Source: Kitasatospora xanthocidica (GTDB lineage Bacteria; Actinomycetota; Actinomycetes; Streptomycetales; Streptomycetaceae). From it: a DNA stretch of 64,000 bases. The stretch covers positions 241,156-305,155 of the forward strand of contig NZ_BNBY01000009.1 in the NCBI RefSeq assembly GCF_014656195.1. The letters are read 5' to 3'. A program made the position numbers and the translations under genes. The notes below the pieces were generated by a model. It was given only the letters and a program-made list of their open reading frames with translations. It ran no database searches and was not told where the DNA came from. This document shows positions 1 to 9,013 of this stretch, piece after piece; positions within the stretch are counted from its first letter, which is position 1, and each line of letters begins with the position of its first letter.

Positions 1-99
1 GCCCGCCCTCCCCCCGAGACGACAGAATCGCGGCGCACGGCCGTACCGCCGGAAGCGAAAGACGCGCACGACGCACTCCCGAGAAAGGGGACCCGCTCG

Positions 100-495
100 A
101 TGGAACGCCTGACCGCCCGGATCGGCATGCGGCTGATGACCGGCGACGAGCACAGCCGGGACCTGGACGTCGACTGGTCGTACCGGCCCGACGACCCCTA
201 CGCGATAGACCTGGACTTCAGCGCCTTCCAGGCGGACACGGTGTGGACGATCTCGCGCGACCTGCTGACGACCGGCATCCACACGCCGGTCGGCGACGGT
301 GACGTGCACGTCGCGCCGTTCGACGACTCCCGGCTGCTGATCGCGCTCGCCGGTGGCGAGGGCGTCGCGCTGCTGGCGACCTCCGCGGCGGAGGTGGACC
401 GGTTCGTCGCGGCCACGGCGGAACTCGTTCCGGCGGGGTCGGAGCACACTCGGATCGACTGGGGCGGCGGCCTGGACGACCTGCTGGCGTCCTGA
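100..495 (+). CDS. SsgA-like sporulation/cell-division regulator (SALP)
   Basis: A 131-residue cytoplasmic protein. SALPs are a family found in sporulating actinomycetes; they position septation proteins or help spore-wall remodelling. The sequence shows the family core: DPYAIDLDF near residue 40, a WTISRDLL segment near 60, GDGDVHV near 75, and a C-terminal stretch ending in the acidic/leucine tail DDLLAS. Length matches the usual 130-145 residues. The ATG follows AAAGGGGA about 10 bases upstream. It stands alone, 29 bases from the convergent response-regulator gene. Which SALP subgroup it belongs to cannot be told from motifs alone. Confidence 0.88.
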   Translation: MERLTARIGMRLMTGDEHSRDLDVDWSYRPDDPYAIDLDFSAFQADTVWTISRDLLTTGIHTPVGDGDVHVAPFDDSRLLIALAGGEGVALLATSAAEVDRFVAATAELVPAGSEHTRIDWGGGLDDLLAS

Positions 496-524
496 ACGGT
501 CCCGCCGCCGTGCGGGGGCGTGCG

Positions 525-1187
525 TCAGCCCGCGCCGCCGCGCAGGTGCGCCAGCACGGCGAGGACCCGGCGGTTGCCCTCCGCCGGGTCGAGGTCCAGC
601 TTCATGAAGATGTTGCTGGAGTGCTTGACCACCGACGCCTCGGTGACGCTCAACCGGGCCGCGATCGACTGGTTGTTGTAGCCCTCGGCCATCAGCCCGA
701 GCACCTCGCGCTCGCGCGGGGTGAGCCGGTTCAGCGGGCGCGCCGCCGTCTGCTGGGCCAGCAGCACCCGCACCACCTCGGGGTCGATGACGGTCTGCCC
801 GTCGGCGACCCGGCGCAGTGTGTCCAGGAACTCGGAGACCTCGCCGACCCGGTCCTTCAGCACGTAGCCGAGGCCGCCCTCGTCCCGCCCGTCGCCGCCG
901 AGCAGCTGGGTGGCGTACGCCGTGGCCACGTACTGGGAGAGCACCAGGACGGGCAGGCGCTCGTGCCGGGCCCGCAGTTCGAGCGCCGCCCTGAGCCCCT
1001 CGTCGCGGAAGCCGGGCGGCATCCGGACGTCGGTGACGACGATGTCGGGCCGGTGCTCGTCGACGGCTTCGGACAGGGCCCGCGCGTCCCCGACCGCGGC
1101 GACCACCCGGTGGCCGCTGCGGTCGAGGATCTCGGTCAGACCCGCCCTGAGCAGGACGGCGTCCTCGGCCAGGACTACGCGGAGCAC
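525..1187 (-). CDS. NarL/LuxR-family two-component response regulator
   Basis: A 220-residue DNA-binding response regulator. The receiver domain (residues 1-125) has the acidic pair near residues 8-9, the probable phosphoacceptor Asp53 in VVTDVRMP, and a Lys in YVLKD. The C-terminal LuxR-type HTH begins at LTPREREVL and continues to VVKHSSNIF. The start is taken as GTG because GGAGG lies four bases upstream and because it begins inside the last codons of the kinase gene, a normal coupled arrangement. The kinase just upstream is its likely partner. The divergently transcribed ABC transporter is a plausible target, but no operator was identified. Confidence 0.9.
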   Translation of the reverse strand: MLRVVLAEDAVLLRAGLTEILDRSGHRVVAAVGDARALSEAVDEHRPDIVVTDVRMPPGFRDEGLRAALELRARHERLPVLVLSQYVATAYATQLLGGDGRDEGGLGYVLKDRVGEVSEFLDTLRRVADGQTVIDPEVVRVLLAQQTAARPLNRLTPREREVLGLMAEGYNNQSIAARLSVTEASVVKHSSNIFMKLDLDPAEGNRRVLAVLAHLRGGAG

Positions 1188-2536
1188 GGGACCTCCACCC
1201 GGAGCTGCGTCGGACCGCCGACGGGGCTGGACACCAGCAGCCGCCCCCGCAGGATCGCCAGGCGGTCCGCGAGACCGGACAGTCCGGTGCCGGCGGCGGG
1301 ATCGGCCCCGCCCCGACCGTCGTCGGTGATCAGCAGGGTGAGCCGATCGTCCACCAACGTACCGGTGATCCCGATCCGGGACGCACCGCTGTGCTTGGCC
1401 GCGTTGGCCAGCGCCTCCGTCACCGTGAAGTACGCCGTCGCCTCCACCAGCGGCGGCAGCCGGCGCGGCAGGTCGATCGCGGCCTCCACCGGGATCGGCG
1501 AGCGCTGCGCCACCTCCGCCACCGCGGCGGCCAGCCCGTGGTCGGTCAGCACCTGGGGGTGGATGCCGCGCACCAGGTCGCGCAGCTGGTCCAGGGCCCG
1601 GCGGGCCTCGCCGCGGCCACGGGCGACCAGTGCGGCGGCCTCCGGGGTGGCCTCCCTCATCTCCAGCTCTGCGAGCCCCAGGGTCATGGTGAGTGCCACC
1701 AGTTGCTGCTGGGCGCCGTCGTGCAGGTCCCGTTCGATCCGGCGCCGCTCGGCCTCGAAGGCGTCGGCGAGCCGGGCCCGGGAGCGGGTCAGCTCGATCA
1801 CCCGGCGGTTCTCCGGGTCCTTGCGCGGGGCCAGCAGGATCCAGGCCGTCCACACCTGGCCGACCGTCAGCCAGGCCGCCGCGTACGCCGAGAGCGCCAC
1901 CCCGGCCAGGCCGGCCAGGCTGAACGGCACCGCGCTCAGCGGATCGGGGACGGCCTGCCCCGGGACGATCATCACGGTCTCCGGGGCCAGCGCCCACACC
2001 ACCACCGGGGTCGCCGCCAGGACGCAGGAGAACGCCAGCAGCGCGACCACGCCCAGCCCGGCCCCGGTGAAGACCACCGCCAGCAGCGCCGCGTACCCCA
2101 GCTCCCGCCAGGTGGCCCGCTCGGTGAACCGGTGCCGCAGCCGGCGCCGCAGCCCCTCCTCGGGCGCAGGGGTGTGCGGGTCGGCGGGGCGCAGCGGCTG
2201 CACCAGCCGCAGCCGGCGCCGCTCCACCCGGGCCACCGGGATGCCCAGCAGCGGGAGGCAGGCCAGCACCAGCAGCCCCACCCCCACCACCGACAGCAGG
2301 ATCCCGACCGAGACCAGCACGACCAGGGCCAGCAGCAGCCCCAGGCCGAACAGCGCACCGCCCAGCAGGTTCAGCCAGCAGCGCAGCGGCCAGGCCGAGA
2401 ACAGGAAGTCCGCCGGCCGCCGGCCGAGCGCCCGCCGTACGGCGATGTCCGGCACCGCCACGCCGTCGGTCCCGTCGGCCCCGTCCGGCTCGGCCGCCAG
2501 CCCGGCCGTCGGGTCGGCCCCATCCGTGAGGGACAT
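1175..2536 (-). CDS. Sensor histidine kinase (HisKA_3 type)
   Basis: A 453-residue membrane histidine kinase. The N-terminal half holds several hydrophobic segments with little extracytoplasmic loop, typical of intramembrane 'putative sensor' kinases. The dimerisation/phosphoacceptor box RIERDLHDGAQQQL places the phosphorylated His at 272. The ATPase domain shows ANAAKHSGA (N box) and a GLADR segment (G box). I prefer this ATG to one 25 codons upstream because GGAAAGG lies about six bases before it and the longer N terminus is Arg-rich and unlike the family. It overlaps the response regulator by 13 bases. Envelope stress or antimicrobial sensing is an inference from the divergent MacB-type transporter. 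Confidence 0.88.
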   Translation of the reverse strand: MSLTDGADPTAGLAAEPDGADGTDGVAVPDIAVRRALGRRPADFLFSAWPLRCWLNLLGGALFGLGLLLALVVLVSVGILLSVVGVGLLVLACLPLLGIPVARVERRRLRLVQPLRPADPHTPAPEEGLRRRLRHRFTERATWRELGYAALLAVVFTGAGLGVVALLAFSCVLAATPVVVWALAPETVMIVPGQAVPDPLSAVPFSLAGLAGVALSAYAAAWLTVGQVWTAWILLAPRKDPENRRVIELTRSRARLADAFEAERRRIERDLHDGAQQQLVALTMTLGLAELEMREATPEAAALVARGRGEARRALDQLRDLVRGIHPQVLTDHGLAAAVAEVAQRSPIPVEAAIDLPRRLPPLVEATAYFTVTEALANAAKHSGASRIGITGTLVDDRLTLLITDDGRGGADPAAGTGLSGLADRLAILRGRLLVSSPVGGPTQLRVEVPCSA

Positions 2537-2670
2537 CTCCTGCCTTTCCGTCCGATGATCATCAAGAACCCTAGCCCGGAAGACCGACCGCCGTCGGTAG
2601 GGAAAACCCACCCCCGCACTCTCCGCCCAGGTCCACTGCGCCCCCGCACCCCGGCTGGTGCACTGGCGTC

Positions 2671-3411
2671 ATGTCACTTCTCACCGGCACGGCGGTGCCG
2701 GCCGCGCGGCTGCTCTCCGTCTCCAAGACGTACCCCGGCTCTCCGGGCCCGGTGCTGCACGACGTGTCCGTGGAGTTCCCGGCCGGCAGCATGACCGCGG
2801 TCATGGGGCCCTCCGGCTCCGGCAAGACGACGCTGCTGCACTGTGCCGCGGGCCTCGACCGGCCCAGCTCCGGGCGGGTGCTGATCGGCGACACCGACCT
2901 GGCCGACTGCGACCAGCAGGCGCTGACCGACCTGCGCCGCGACCGGGTCGGCTTCGTCTTCCAGCAGTTCAACCTGCTGCCGATGCTCACCGCCCACGAG
3001 AACGTCGCCCTGCCGCTGCGCCTGGCCGGCCGGCGCCCCGACCGCGAGACCGTGCTCGGCGCCCTCGCCCGGGTCGGCCTGCGGGACCTCGCCGACCGCC
3101 GGCCCGCCCAGCTCTCCGGCGGCCAGCAGCAGCGGGTCGCCATCGCCCGGACCATGGCGACCCGCCCGGAGCTGGTCTTCGCCGACGAACCCACCGGCGC
3201 GCTCGACCGCAAGAGCGGCCGTCAGGTCGTCGCCCTGCTGCGCGACCTGGTCGACCGGGACGGCGGCGCGGTCGTCATGGTCACCCACGACCCGGTCGCC
3301 GCGGCGGCCGCCGACCAGGCGTACTACCTGGTCGACGGGCGGATCGTGGACGCGCTGCGCCACCCCACGGTCGAGCGGATCACCGCCTGGCTCAACCGCT
3401 GGGAGGACTGA
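2671..3411 (+). CDS. ABC transporter ATP-binding protein (MacB/LolD-like)
   Basis: A 246-residue ATPase of the LolD/MacB-type subfamily that works with FtsX-like permeases. It has Walker A GPSGSGKTT, a Q-loop in FVFQQFNLLP, signature LSGGQQQR, Walker B LVFADEPTGALD and a switch His in VTHD. Only six bases separate it from the permease gene, so the two are cotranscribed. Actinobacterial pairs of this type usually export or sense peptides, antibiotics or lipoproteins. It is divergent from the sensor-kinase operon across a 134-base shared promoter region, which suggests control by that two-component system. Confidence 0.9.
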   Translation: MSLLTGTAVPAARLLSVSKTYPGSPGPVLHDVSVEFPAGSMTAVMGPSGSGKTTLLHCAAGLDRPSSGRVLIGDTDLADCDQQALTDLRRDRVGFVFQQFNLLPMLTAHENVALPLRLAGRRPDRETVLGALARVGLRDLADRRPAQLSGGQQQRVAIARTMATRPELVFADEPTGALDRKSGRQVVALLRDLVDRDGGAVVMVTHDPVAAAAADQAYYLVDGRIVDALRHPTVERITAWLNRWED

Positions 3412-3417
3412 GCACCG

Positions 3418-5412
3418 ATGTGGCAGCTCTCCGTACGCTCGGTCCGCCACCACGCCCCGCTGTTCCTGGGCACCTTCGTCTCGCTGGTCCTCGGCGTCGC
3501 GCTGATCGCGATCTCCTCGGCCGCCCTCGGGGCCACCTTCCGGGTAGCCCAGCCCACCGGGGACCGCCCCTCGGTGACCCTGCCGGACGGCGAGGGCACC
3601 AGCCACACCGTCACCGGCGGGGCGATCGACCTCGGCGGCGTCCAGAGCGTGCTGGTGATGACCGGGGTGATCTGCCTCTTCGTCACCGTCTTCGTGATCT
3701 CCGGCACCTGCGCCCTCAGCATCGCGCTGCGCCGCCGCGAACTCGGCCTGCTCCGGCTGGTCGGGGCCGGCTCCCGCCAGGTGCGCCGGACGGTGACCGG
3801 CGAGTGCCTCGCGGTCGCCGTGCCCGCCGCCGCCGTCGGCTCCCTGCTCGCCGTCCCCGGCACCCCGCTCGCCCTGGCCGCCCTCAACCGCACCGGCCTG
3901 TCCCCGGTCGACCTGAAGGACGCCCCGCTCGCCGTCCCGCTGCTGATCGCCGTCCCGGCCGGCCTGCTGATGGCCGTCCTCGGCGCGTCCGCGGCCTCCC
4001 GGCGGGCCGCCCGGGTGCACGCCACCGAGGCGCTGCGGGAGGCCGAACTCGACTCCCGCGCGATGACCGGCGGCCGCTGGACGGCGGGCCTGCCGCTGCT
4101 CGCGGTCGGCGGCCTGATGGTCTGGTTCGCCCGCGGCGCGAACGTGGAGGGCGCCACCCCGCTGGCCCTGTTCGGCACGCTCTTCCTCACCTGCGCCGCC
4201 GCCCTGCTGGGCCCGCTCTACCTGGGGCCGCTGGTCCGCCTGCTCGGCGTGCCGCTGCGCCGCTCCGGCTCGGTGCCCGCACGGCTGGCCGTCGCCTCGC
4301 TCGCCACCGCCCGGCTGCGCACCGCCTCCCTGGTCGGCCCGGTGCTCGCCGTCGTCGCCGTGGTCGGCGTGTTCACCTCCGTGCTCGGCACCACCGGCGC
4401 CACCGTCAAGGCCGACGACCGCAGCCGTACGGTCGGCGAGCTGATCGTCGAGGCGCCCGGCGGCGGCGCGCTCGACCCCGCAGTCCTGGAGAGCCTGCGC
4501 CGCGACCCGCGGGTCGCCGCCGTCTCCGCGCCCGCCGAGACGGACATCGCGGTCGCCGACCGCACCTCGGTGCGCCAGGACCGGGGCGCCGCCGTCGACC
4601 TGCCCGCGCTCGCCCGCACCCACCGCCTGGACGTGGCCGAGGGCACCGTACGCGACCTCGCCCCCGGCGAGCTGGCCGTCTCCCGCGAGTACGCCGGCTG
4701 GTACGGCTACCACGTCGGCACCGAGCTCACCTACGGCCTGTACGGGCGGAAGCCGGCCACCGGCACCGTCGTCGCCGTCGTCGACGGCGGCTCCACCCTC
4801 GCCCAGGTGCTGCTGCCGAGCGGCACCCCCGGCCTGCCCGGCCCCGAACGGGCCACCGTGCTCCTCGCCGACGACGCGGCCGGCGACGTGACCGGCGACG
4901 CGGCCCGCCTGGTAGCACAGGACCTGGCCCACCGGCTGGGCACCGACCGGGCGAGCGTCAGCACCACCGCCCACTGGTACGACGCGACCGACGACGAGCA
5001 GGGCCGCCTCAACGACCTGGTCCTGCTGGTGCTGGCCGGCCCCGCCTCCGGCTACGCCCTGATCTCGGTGGCGAGCACCCTGGTGATGTCCTACAGCCGG
5101 CGCGGCCGCGAGATCGCCGGGATGCGGCTGATCGGCGTGGCCGCCCGCCAGGTGCGCCGCACCGCGCTGTGGGAGACGGCGATCACCACCGGGCTCGCCG
5201 CGGGCGTCGCCGCCGTCCTGGTCGCCCTGGGCCTCGGCGCCTACCGGGCGGCGCTGTCCGCCGAGTACCACGAAGTCACCGTCGACGTGCCGTGGTTCAC
5301 CCTGGCCGCGCTCGTCCTGGCCTGCCTCGCGGTGGGCGGCGCGGTGGCGCTCGCGGCCACCGGCAGGCTGCTGCGCCGGGGCGAGATCTCGGCGATCACC
5401 GCGCGCGAGTAG
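3418..5412 (+). CDS. FtsX-like ABC transporter permease
   Basis: A 664-residue integral membrane protein, the permease partner of the preceding ATPase. It opens with a hydrophobic anchor, then an FtsX module of three helices around residues 75-200 (with RRRELGLLRLVGA), further helices at 225-320, a long extracytoplasmic region at roughly 335-530, and a second FtsX module containing SRRGREIAGMRLIGVA at 560-650. The duplicated module with a large outer domain between is usual for MacB-like exporters that do not cycle substrate through the membrane. Substrate unknown. No separate periplasmic-type adaptor is seen nearby. Confidence 0.88.
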   Translation: MWQLSVRSVRHHAPLFLGTFVSLVLGVALIAISSAALGATFRVAQPTGDRPSVTLPDGEGTSHTVTGGAIDLGGVQSVLVMTGVICLFVTVFVISGTCALSIALRRRELGLLRLVGAGSRQVRRTVTGECLAVAVPAAAVGSLLAVPGTPLALAALNRTGLSPVDLKDAPLAVPLLIAVPAGLLMAVLGASAASRRAARVHATEALREAELDSRAMTGGRWTAGLPLLAVGGLMVWFARGANVEGATPLALFGTLFLTCAAALLGPLYLGPLVRLLGVPLRRSGSVPARLAVASLATARLRTASLVGPVLAVVAVVGVFTSVLGTTGATVKADDRSRTVGELIVEAPGGGALDPAVLESLRRDPRVAAVSAPAETDIAVADRTSVRQDRGAAVDLPALARTHRLDVAEGTVRDLAPGELAVSREYAGWYGYHVGTELTYGLYGRKPATGTVVAVVDGGSTLAQVLLPSGTPGLPGPERATVLLADDAAGDVTGDAARLVAQDLAHRLGTDRASVSTTAHWYDATDDEQGRLNDLVLLVLAGPASGYALISVASTLVMSYSRRGREIAGMRLIGVAARQVRRTALWETAITTGLAAGVAAVLVALGLGAYRAALSAEYHEVTVDVPWFTLAALVLACLAVGGAVALAATGRLLRRGEISAITARE

Positions 5413-5533
5413 GCGGGGGAGGAGCCGGCCGCGAACCGGCGTCGCGGCGGACGCGCTGCCGCTGCGCCCGGGCACCGCGTCGGCTGGAGCACCGATGACG
5501 ACAACCCGCCTGACATCGACCGGAGTTGTGTGG

Positions 5534-5569
5534 ACCGCCACCGCCACCGCCACCGCCACCGCCACCGCT
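5534..5569. repeat. ACCGCC hexanucleotide tandem repeat
   Basis: Six head-to-tail copies of ACCGCC, the last with one mismatch, in the 262-base gap between the permease and the glycosyltransferase. Read in the glycosyltransferase frame it would give an Ala-Thr tract. I place the real start downstream at 5675, so the repeat lies in the leader. Length variation by slippage is possible. Confidence 0.8.
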
Positions 5570-5674
5570 ACGGCCTCAGGAGGGCGCGCGCCGGGATCGG
5601 CCCGGACACCCGCAACCACCTGTTCACCGCATGACGCCCCGGCACCCGCCGGGAGCCCGAGAAAGGCAGCCGCC

Positions 5675-6823
5675 TTGAGCACCACACTCATCGTCACCAA
5701 CGACTTCCCGCCCCGGCAGGGCGGCATAGAGACCTTCGTGCACGCGATGGCCACCCGGGTGCCCGGCGACGACGTGGTCGTCTACACCTCCTCCGAGCCC
5801 GGCGACACCGCCTTCGACGCCCGGCTGCCGTTCCGGGTGGTCCGCGACCCCGCCCGCACCCTGCTGCCGAGCCGCCGGGTCACCGAGCGGGCCGCGCGGC
5901 TGGTCCGCGAACACGGTTGCGACCGCGTCTGGTTCGGCGCGGCGGCCCCGCTCGCCGCGATGGCGCCCGCGCTGCGCCGGGCCGGCGCCGAACGCATCGT
6001 CGCCACCACCCACGGCCACGAGATCTGGTGGGCCCGGGTGCCCGGCGCGCGCCGGCTGCTGCGGCGGGTCGGCGACGGCGTCGACGTGGTCACCTACCTC
6101 GGCGAGTACACCCGGGCCAGGATCGCCCCGGCGCTGGGCCCGCACGCCCGGCTCAGCCGGCTGGTGCCCGGCGTCGACCCGGCGGCCTTCCGGCCCGGAC
6201 CGGTCGCGGACGGCGGCCGGGCCGTCCGCGACCGGTACCGGCTGCACGGCCGCAAGGTGGTGCTGACCGTGGCCCGGCTGGTGCCCCGCAAGGGCCAGGA
6301 CACGCTGATCCGGGCCCTGCCGCTGATCCTCGGCGCCGTGCCCGAGGCCGCTCTGCTGATCGTCGGCCAGGGCCCGGACGAGCGGCGGCTGCGCAGGCTC
6401 GCTGCCCGGCTGCCGCAGGACTCGGTGGTCTTCGCCGGCGGCCGCGGCCACGAGGAGACGCCCGCCTACTACGCGGCGGCCGACGTCTTCGCGATGCCCT
6501 GCCGCACCCGCCGGGCCGGGCTGGAGGCGGAGGGGCTGGGCATCGTCTACCTGGAGGCCGCGGCCAGCGGTCTGCCGGTCGTGGCGGGGAACTCCGGCGG
6601 CGCCCCCGACGCGGTGCTGGACGGCCGCACCGGCGCCGTCGTGGACGGCCGGGACGTGCGTGCCGTCGCCGAGGCCGTCATCCGGATGCTGACCACCCCG
6701 GAGGGCGCCGCGATGGGCCGCGAGGGCCGCCGCTGGGCCGCCGCCGAGTGGACCTGGGACGGCTCCGCCGACCGGCTGACCCGCCTGCTGACCCCCGGCC
6801 CGCACCACGCCGAAATCCGCTGA
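5675..6823 (+). CDS. GT4 glycosyltransferase, PimB-like mannosyltransferase
   Basis: A 382-residue GT-B fold retaining glycosyltransferase. It resembles actinobacterial phosphatidyl-myo-inositol mannosyltransferases (PimB type), which act on the inner membrane face in PIM/lipomannan synthesis. The N-terminal acceptor domain begins TTLIVTNDFPPRQGGIET. The donor domain has LTVARLVPRKGQDTLI and the GT4 E-x7-E region EAEGLGIVYLEAAASGLPVV. TTG is chosen as start because AAAGG precedes it at normal spacing, the family N terminus starts there, and the longer frame would only add a low-complexity Ala/Thr/Pro leader. Acceptor specificity cannot be proved from sequence; another lipid or polyketide mannosyltransferase is possible. 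Confidence 0.82.
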   Translation: MSTTLIVTNDFPPRQGGIETFVHAMATRVPGDDVVVYTSSEPGDTAFDARLPFRVVRDPARTLLPSRRVTERAARLVREHGCDRVWFGAAAPLAAMAPALRRAGAERIVATTHGHEIWWARVPGARRLLRRVGDGVDVVTYLGEYTRARIAPALGPHARLSRLVPGVDPAAFRPGPVADGGRAVRDRYRLHGRKVVLTVARLVPRKGQDTLIRALPLILGAVPEAALLIVGQGPDERRLRRLAARLPQDSVVFAGGRGHEETPAYYAAADVFAMPCRTRRAGLEAEGLGIVYLEAAASGLPVVAGNSGGAPDAVLDGRTGAVVDGRDVRAVAEAVIRMLTTPEGAAMGREGRRWAAAEWTWDGSADRLTRLLTPGPHHAEIR

Positions 6824-6940
6824 AATTCCCTGGATGGCAAAGATGTTGATGATCCGTCAGTCGGCCGCAACACCGCGGGACTTGCCTTGTCGACCCCCAG
6901 GTCGCCACGCCGACGGCGGCCGGAGGATAGCCTGCCCGCT

Positions 6941-7516
6941 ATGAGCCAGAACGTGACCGCTGCCGCGCCCCCCGGAGACCTCGTCATCCTCGATGCCGCG
7001 GCGCTGGCCGGGCGGGCCGGCGGGGTCGGGGAGTTCGCGGCCGCGGCGCACCGGATCCTGGCGGAGCTGGTGTCGGCGGGCGCCGCGCTGGGGTGGCTGG
7101 AGCCGCCGTCGGCGGAGGAGGTCGCGGCGCTGGTCGAGCAGGTGCTGGCGCGGTCGCGGGCCGGGGACGGCGCCCTGCGGGTGGCGTACCTGGACGGGCG
7201 GCCGGCCGGGTTCGGCTACTGGCTGCGCCACCGGCGCCCGACCCACCGCCCGCACGCGGACCTGGAGAAGCTCGCCGTTTCCGCCGCCGCCCAGGGTCGC
7301 GGCATCGGACGGAAGCTCACCACGGCGCTGATCGCGGACGCGAGGGCCGCGGGCATCGAGGTGCTCACCCTGGACGCCCGCGGCGACAACGCCGACGCGC
7401 TGCACCTCTACTTCTCCCTCGGCTTCACCGAGTACGGGCGGCTGCCGGACTACGTCGCCGTCGGGGAGCGCCGCTACGACAAGGTGTTCGCCATGCTGGA
7501 CCTGCGTCGAGCCTGA
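6941..7516 (+). CDS. GNAT family N-acetyltransferase
   Basis: A 191-residue acetyltransferase. The acetyl-CoA binding signature is AAQGRGIGRKL near residue 120, preceded by the strand LEKLAVS and followed by VLTLDARGDNADALHLYFSLGF, the usual motif A/B order. GGAGG lies about 14 bases before the ATG, which is long; an in-frame ATG 18 codons upstream would add an Arg/Pro-rich stretch and is less likely. Substrate unknown. The fold is shared by enzymes that detoxify small molecules or acetylate amino groups. It sits alone between the glycosyltransferase and the beta-glucosidase. Confidence 0.82.
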   Translation: MSQNVTAAAPPGDLVILDAAALAGRAGGVGEFAAAAHRILAELVSAGAALGWLEPPSAEEVAALVEQVLARSRAGDGALRVAYLDGRPAGFGYWLRHRRPTHRPHADLEKLAVSAAAQGRGIGRKLTTALIADARAAGIEVLTLDARGDNADALHLYFSLGFTEYGRLPDYVAVGERRYDKVFAMLDLRRA

Positions 7517-7627
7517 CCCGGGCCCGTGCATGGCCCCCTGGCGCGTCACGCGGCGGTGTCCTCTGGCGTTCCGGCCCGGCGGCAGTAACATGAGTCTTCC
7601 TCATGTTCCTGTCGGGAGGCTGCTGCC

Positions 7628-8971
7628 ATGCCGGACCGCTACGACCTGCCGGCGGGATTCCGCTGGGGTGCCGCCACCGCCGCCTACCAGATCGAGGGGG
7701 CCGTGGCCGAGGACGGGCGCGGCCCGTCCGTCTGGGACACCTTCACCGCGCGCCCCGGGGTCATCCGCGACGGCCACACCGGGGAGGTCGCCTGCGACCA
7801 CTACCACCGGTACCCCGAGGACATCGCCCTGATGAAGGGCCTCGGACTGGACGGCTACCGCTTCTCCATCGCCTGGTCCCGGATCCAGCCCGCGGGCAGC
7901 GGACCCGTGAACCCCGCCGGACTCGCCTTCTACGACCGCCTGGTCGACGCGTTGTCGGAGGCGGGCATCACCCCGCTCCCCACCCTCTTCCACTGGGACC
8001 TCCCGCAGGCCCTGGAGGACGACGGCGGCTGGCTCAACCGCGACACCGCCTACCGCTTCGCCGAGTACGCCGCGATCGTCGCCGACCGCCTGGGCGACCG
8101 CATCCCCACCTGGATCACCCTCAACGAGCCCTTCGTCCATACCGTGTTCGGCTACGCGATGGGCGTCCACGCCCCCGGCCGCACCCTGATGTTCGAGGCG
8201 CTCCCGGCCGCCCACCACCAGCTCCTCGCCCACGGCCTGGCCGCGTCGGTCCTCCACGACCGCGGCCTGGAGGTGATGCTCTCCAACAACCTCACCCCCG
8301 TCGAGCCGGCCTCCTCCGACCCCGCCGACCTGGCCGCCGCCGCGGCCTACGACACCCTCCACAACCGGCTGTTCACCGACCCCGTCCTGCTCGGCCGCTA
8401 CCCCGACCTCTCCGCCCTCGGCGTCCCCGACGACATCTACGGCGCCGTCCGCCCCGGCGACCCCGCCCTCATCCACACCCCCGGCCTCGACGGCCTCGGC
8501 GTCAACTACTACAACCCCACCCGCGTCGCCGCCCCCACCGACCCCGCCCTCCCCTTCGACCTCGTCGACATCCCCGACGTCCCCCACACCGCCTTCGGCT
8601 GGCCCGTCGTCCCGGATGCCCTCCGCCGACTCCTCCTCGGCCTGCGGGACACCTACGGCACCGCCCTCCCACCCGTCACCATCACCGAGAACGGCTGCTC
8701 CGTCGCCGAGTCCACCACCCCCGACCAGCCCCGCATCGACTACCTCGCCACCCACCTCGACGCCCTCGCCCAGGCCGTCGCCGCAGGCGTCGACGTCCGC
8801 GGCTACTACACCTGGTCCCTGCTCGACAACTTCGAATGGGCCGAGGGGCTCTTCACCCAGCGCTTCGGCCTCGTCCACGTCGACTTCAAGACCCAGCAGC
8901 GCACCCCGAGGGCCTCCTACGCCTGGTACCGCGACCTGATCGCCGCCCACCGGGCGCGGCACGAGGGGTAG
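7628..8971 (+). CDS. GH1 family beta-glucosidase
   Basis: A 447-residue retaining glycoside hydrolase of family 1, cytoplasmic (no signal peptide). It removes glucose or related sugars from cellobiose and beta-glucosides. The acid/base Glu167 lies in TLNEPF and the nucleophile Glu354 in ITENG. The N terminus FRWGAATAAYQIEGA and the C-terminal NFEWAEG, which binds the sugar, are both present. GGGAGG precedes the ATG at good spacing. No sugar transporter or LacI regulator is adjacent, so it is not part of an obvious cellobiose operon here. Confidence 0.95.
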   Translation: MPDRYDLPAGFRWGAATAAYQIEGAVAEDGRGPSVWDTFTARPGVIRDGHTGEVACDHYHRYPEDIALMKGLGLDGYRFSIAWSRIQPAGSGPVNPAGLAFYDRLVDALSEAGITPLPTLFHWDLPQALEDDGGWLNRDTAYRFAEYAAIVADRLGDRIPTWITLNEPFVHTVFGYAMGVHAPGRTLMFEALPAAHHQLLAHGLAASVLHDRGLEVMLSNNLTPVEPASSDPADLAAAAAYDTLHNRLFTDPVLLGRYPDLSALGVPDDIYGAVRPGDPALIHTPGLDGLGVNYYNPTRVAAPTDPALPFDLVDIPDVPHTAFGWPVVPDALRRLLLGLRDTYGTALPPVTITENGCSVAESTTPDQPRIDYLATHLDALAQAVAAGVDVRGYYTWSLLDNFEWAEGLFTQRFGLVHVDFKTQQRTPRASYAWYRDLIAAHRARHEG

Positions 8972-9013
8972 TCGGTCATCCGCGTCGGAGCCGGTCCGTG
9001 TCAGGTTCGGTCC

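Noticed and set aside
2674..5754. Open frame of ~1000 codons on the minus strand opposite the ABC transporter
   Set aside because: Low-complexity Gly/Ala/Gln/His translation; the plus strand encodes a textbook ATPase and permease.
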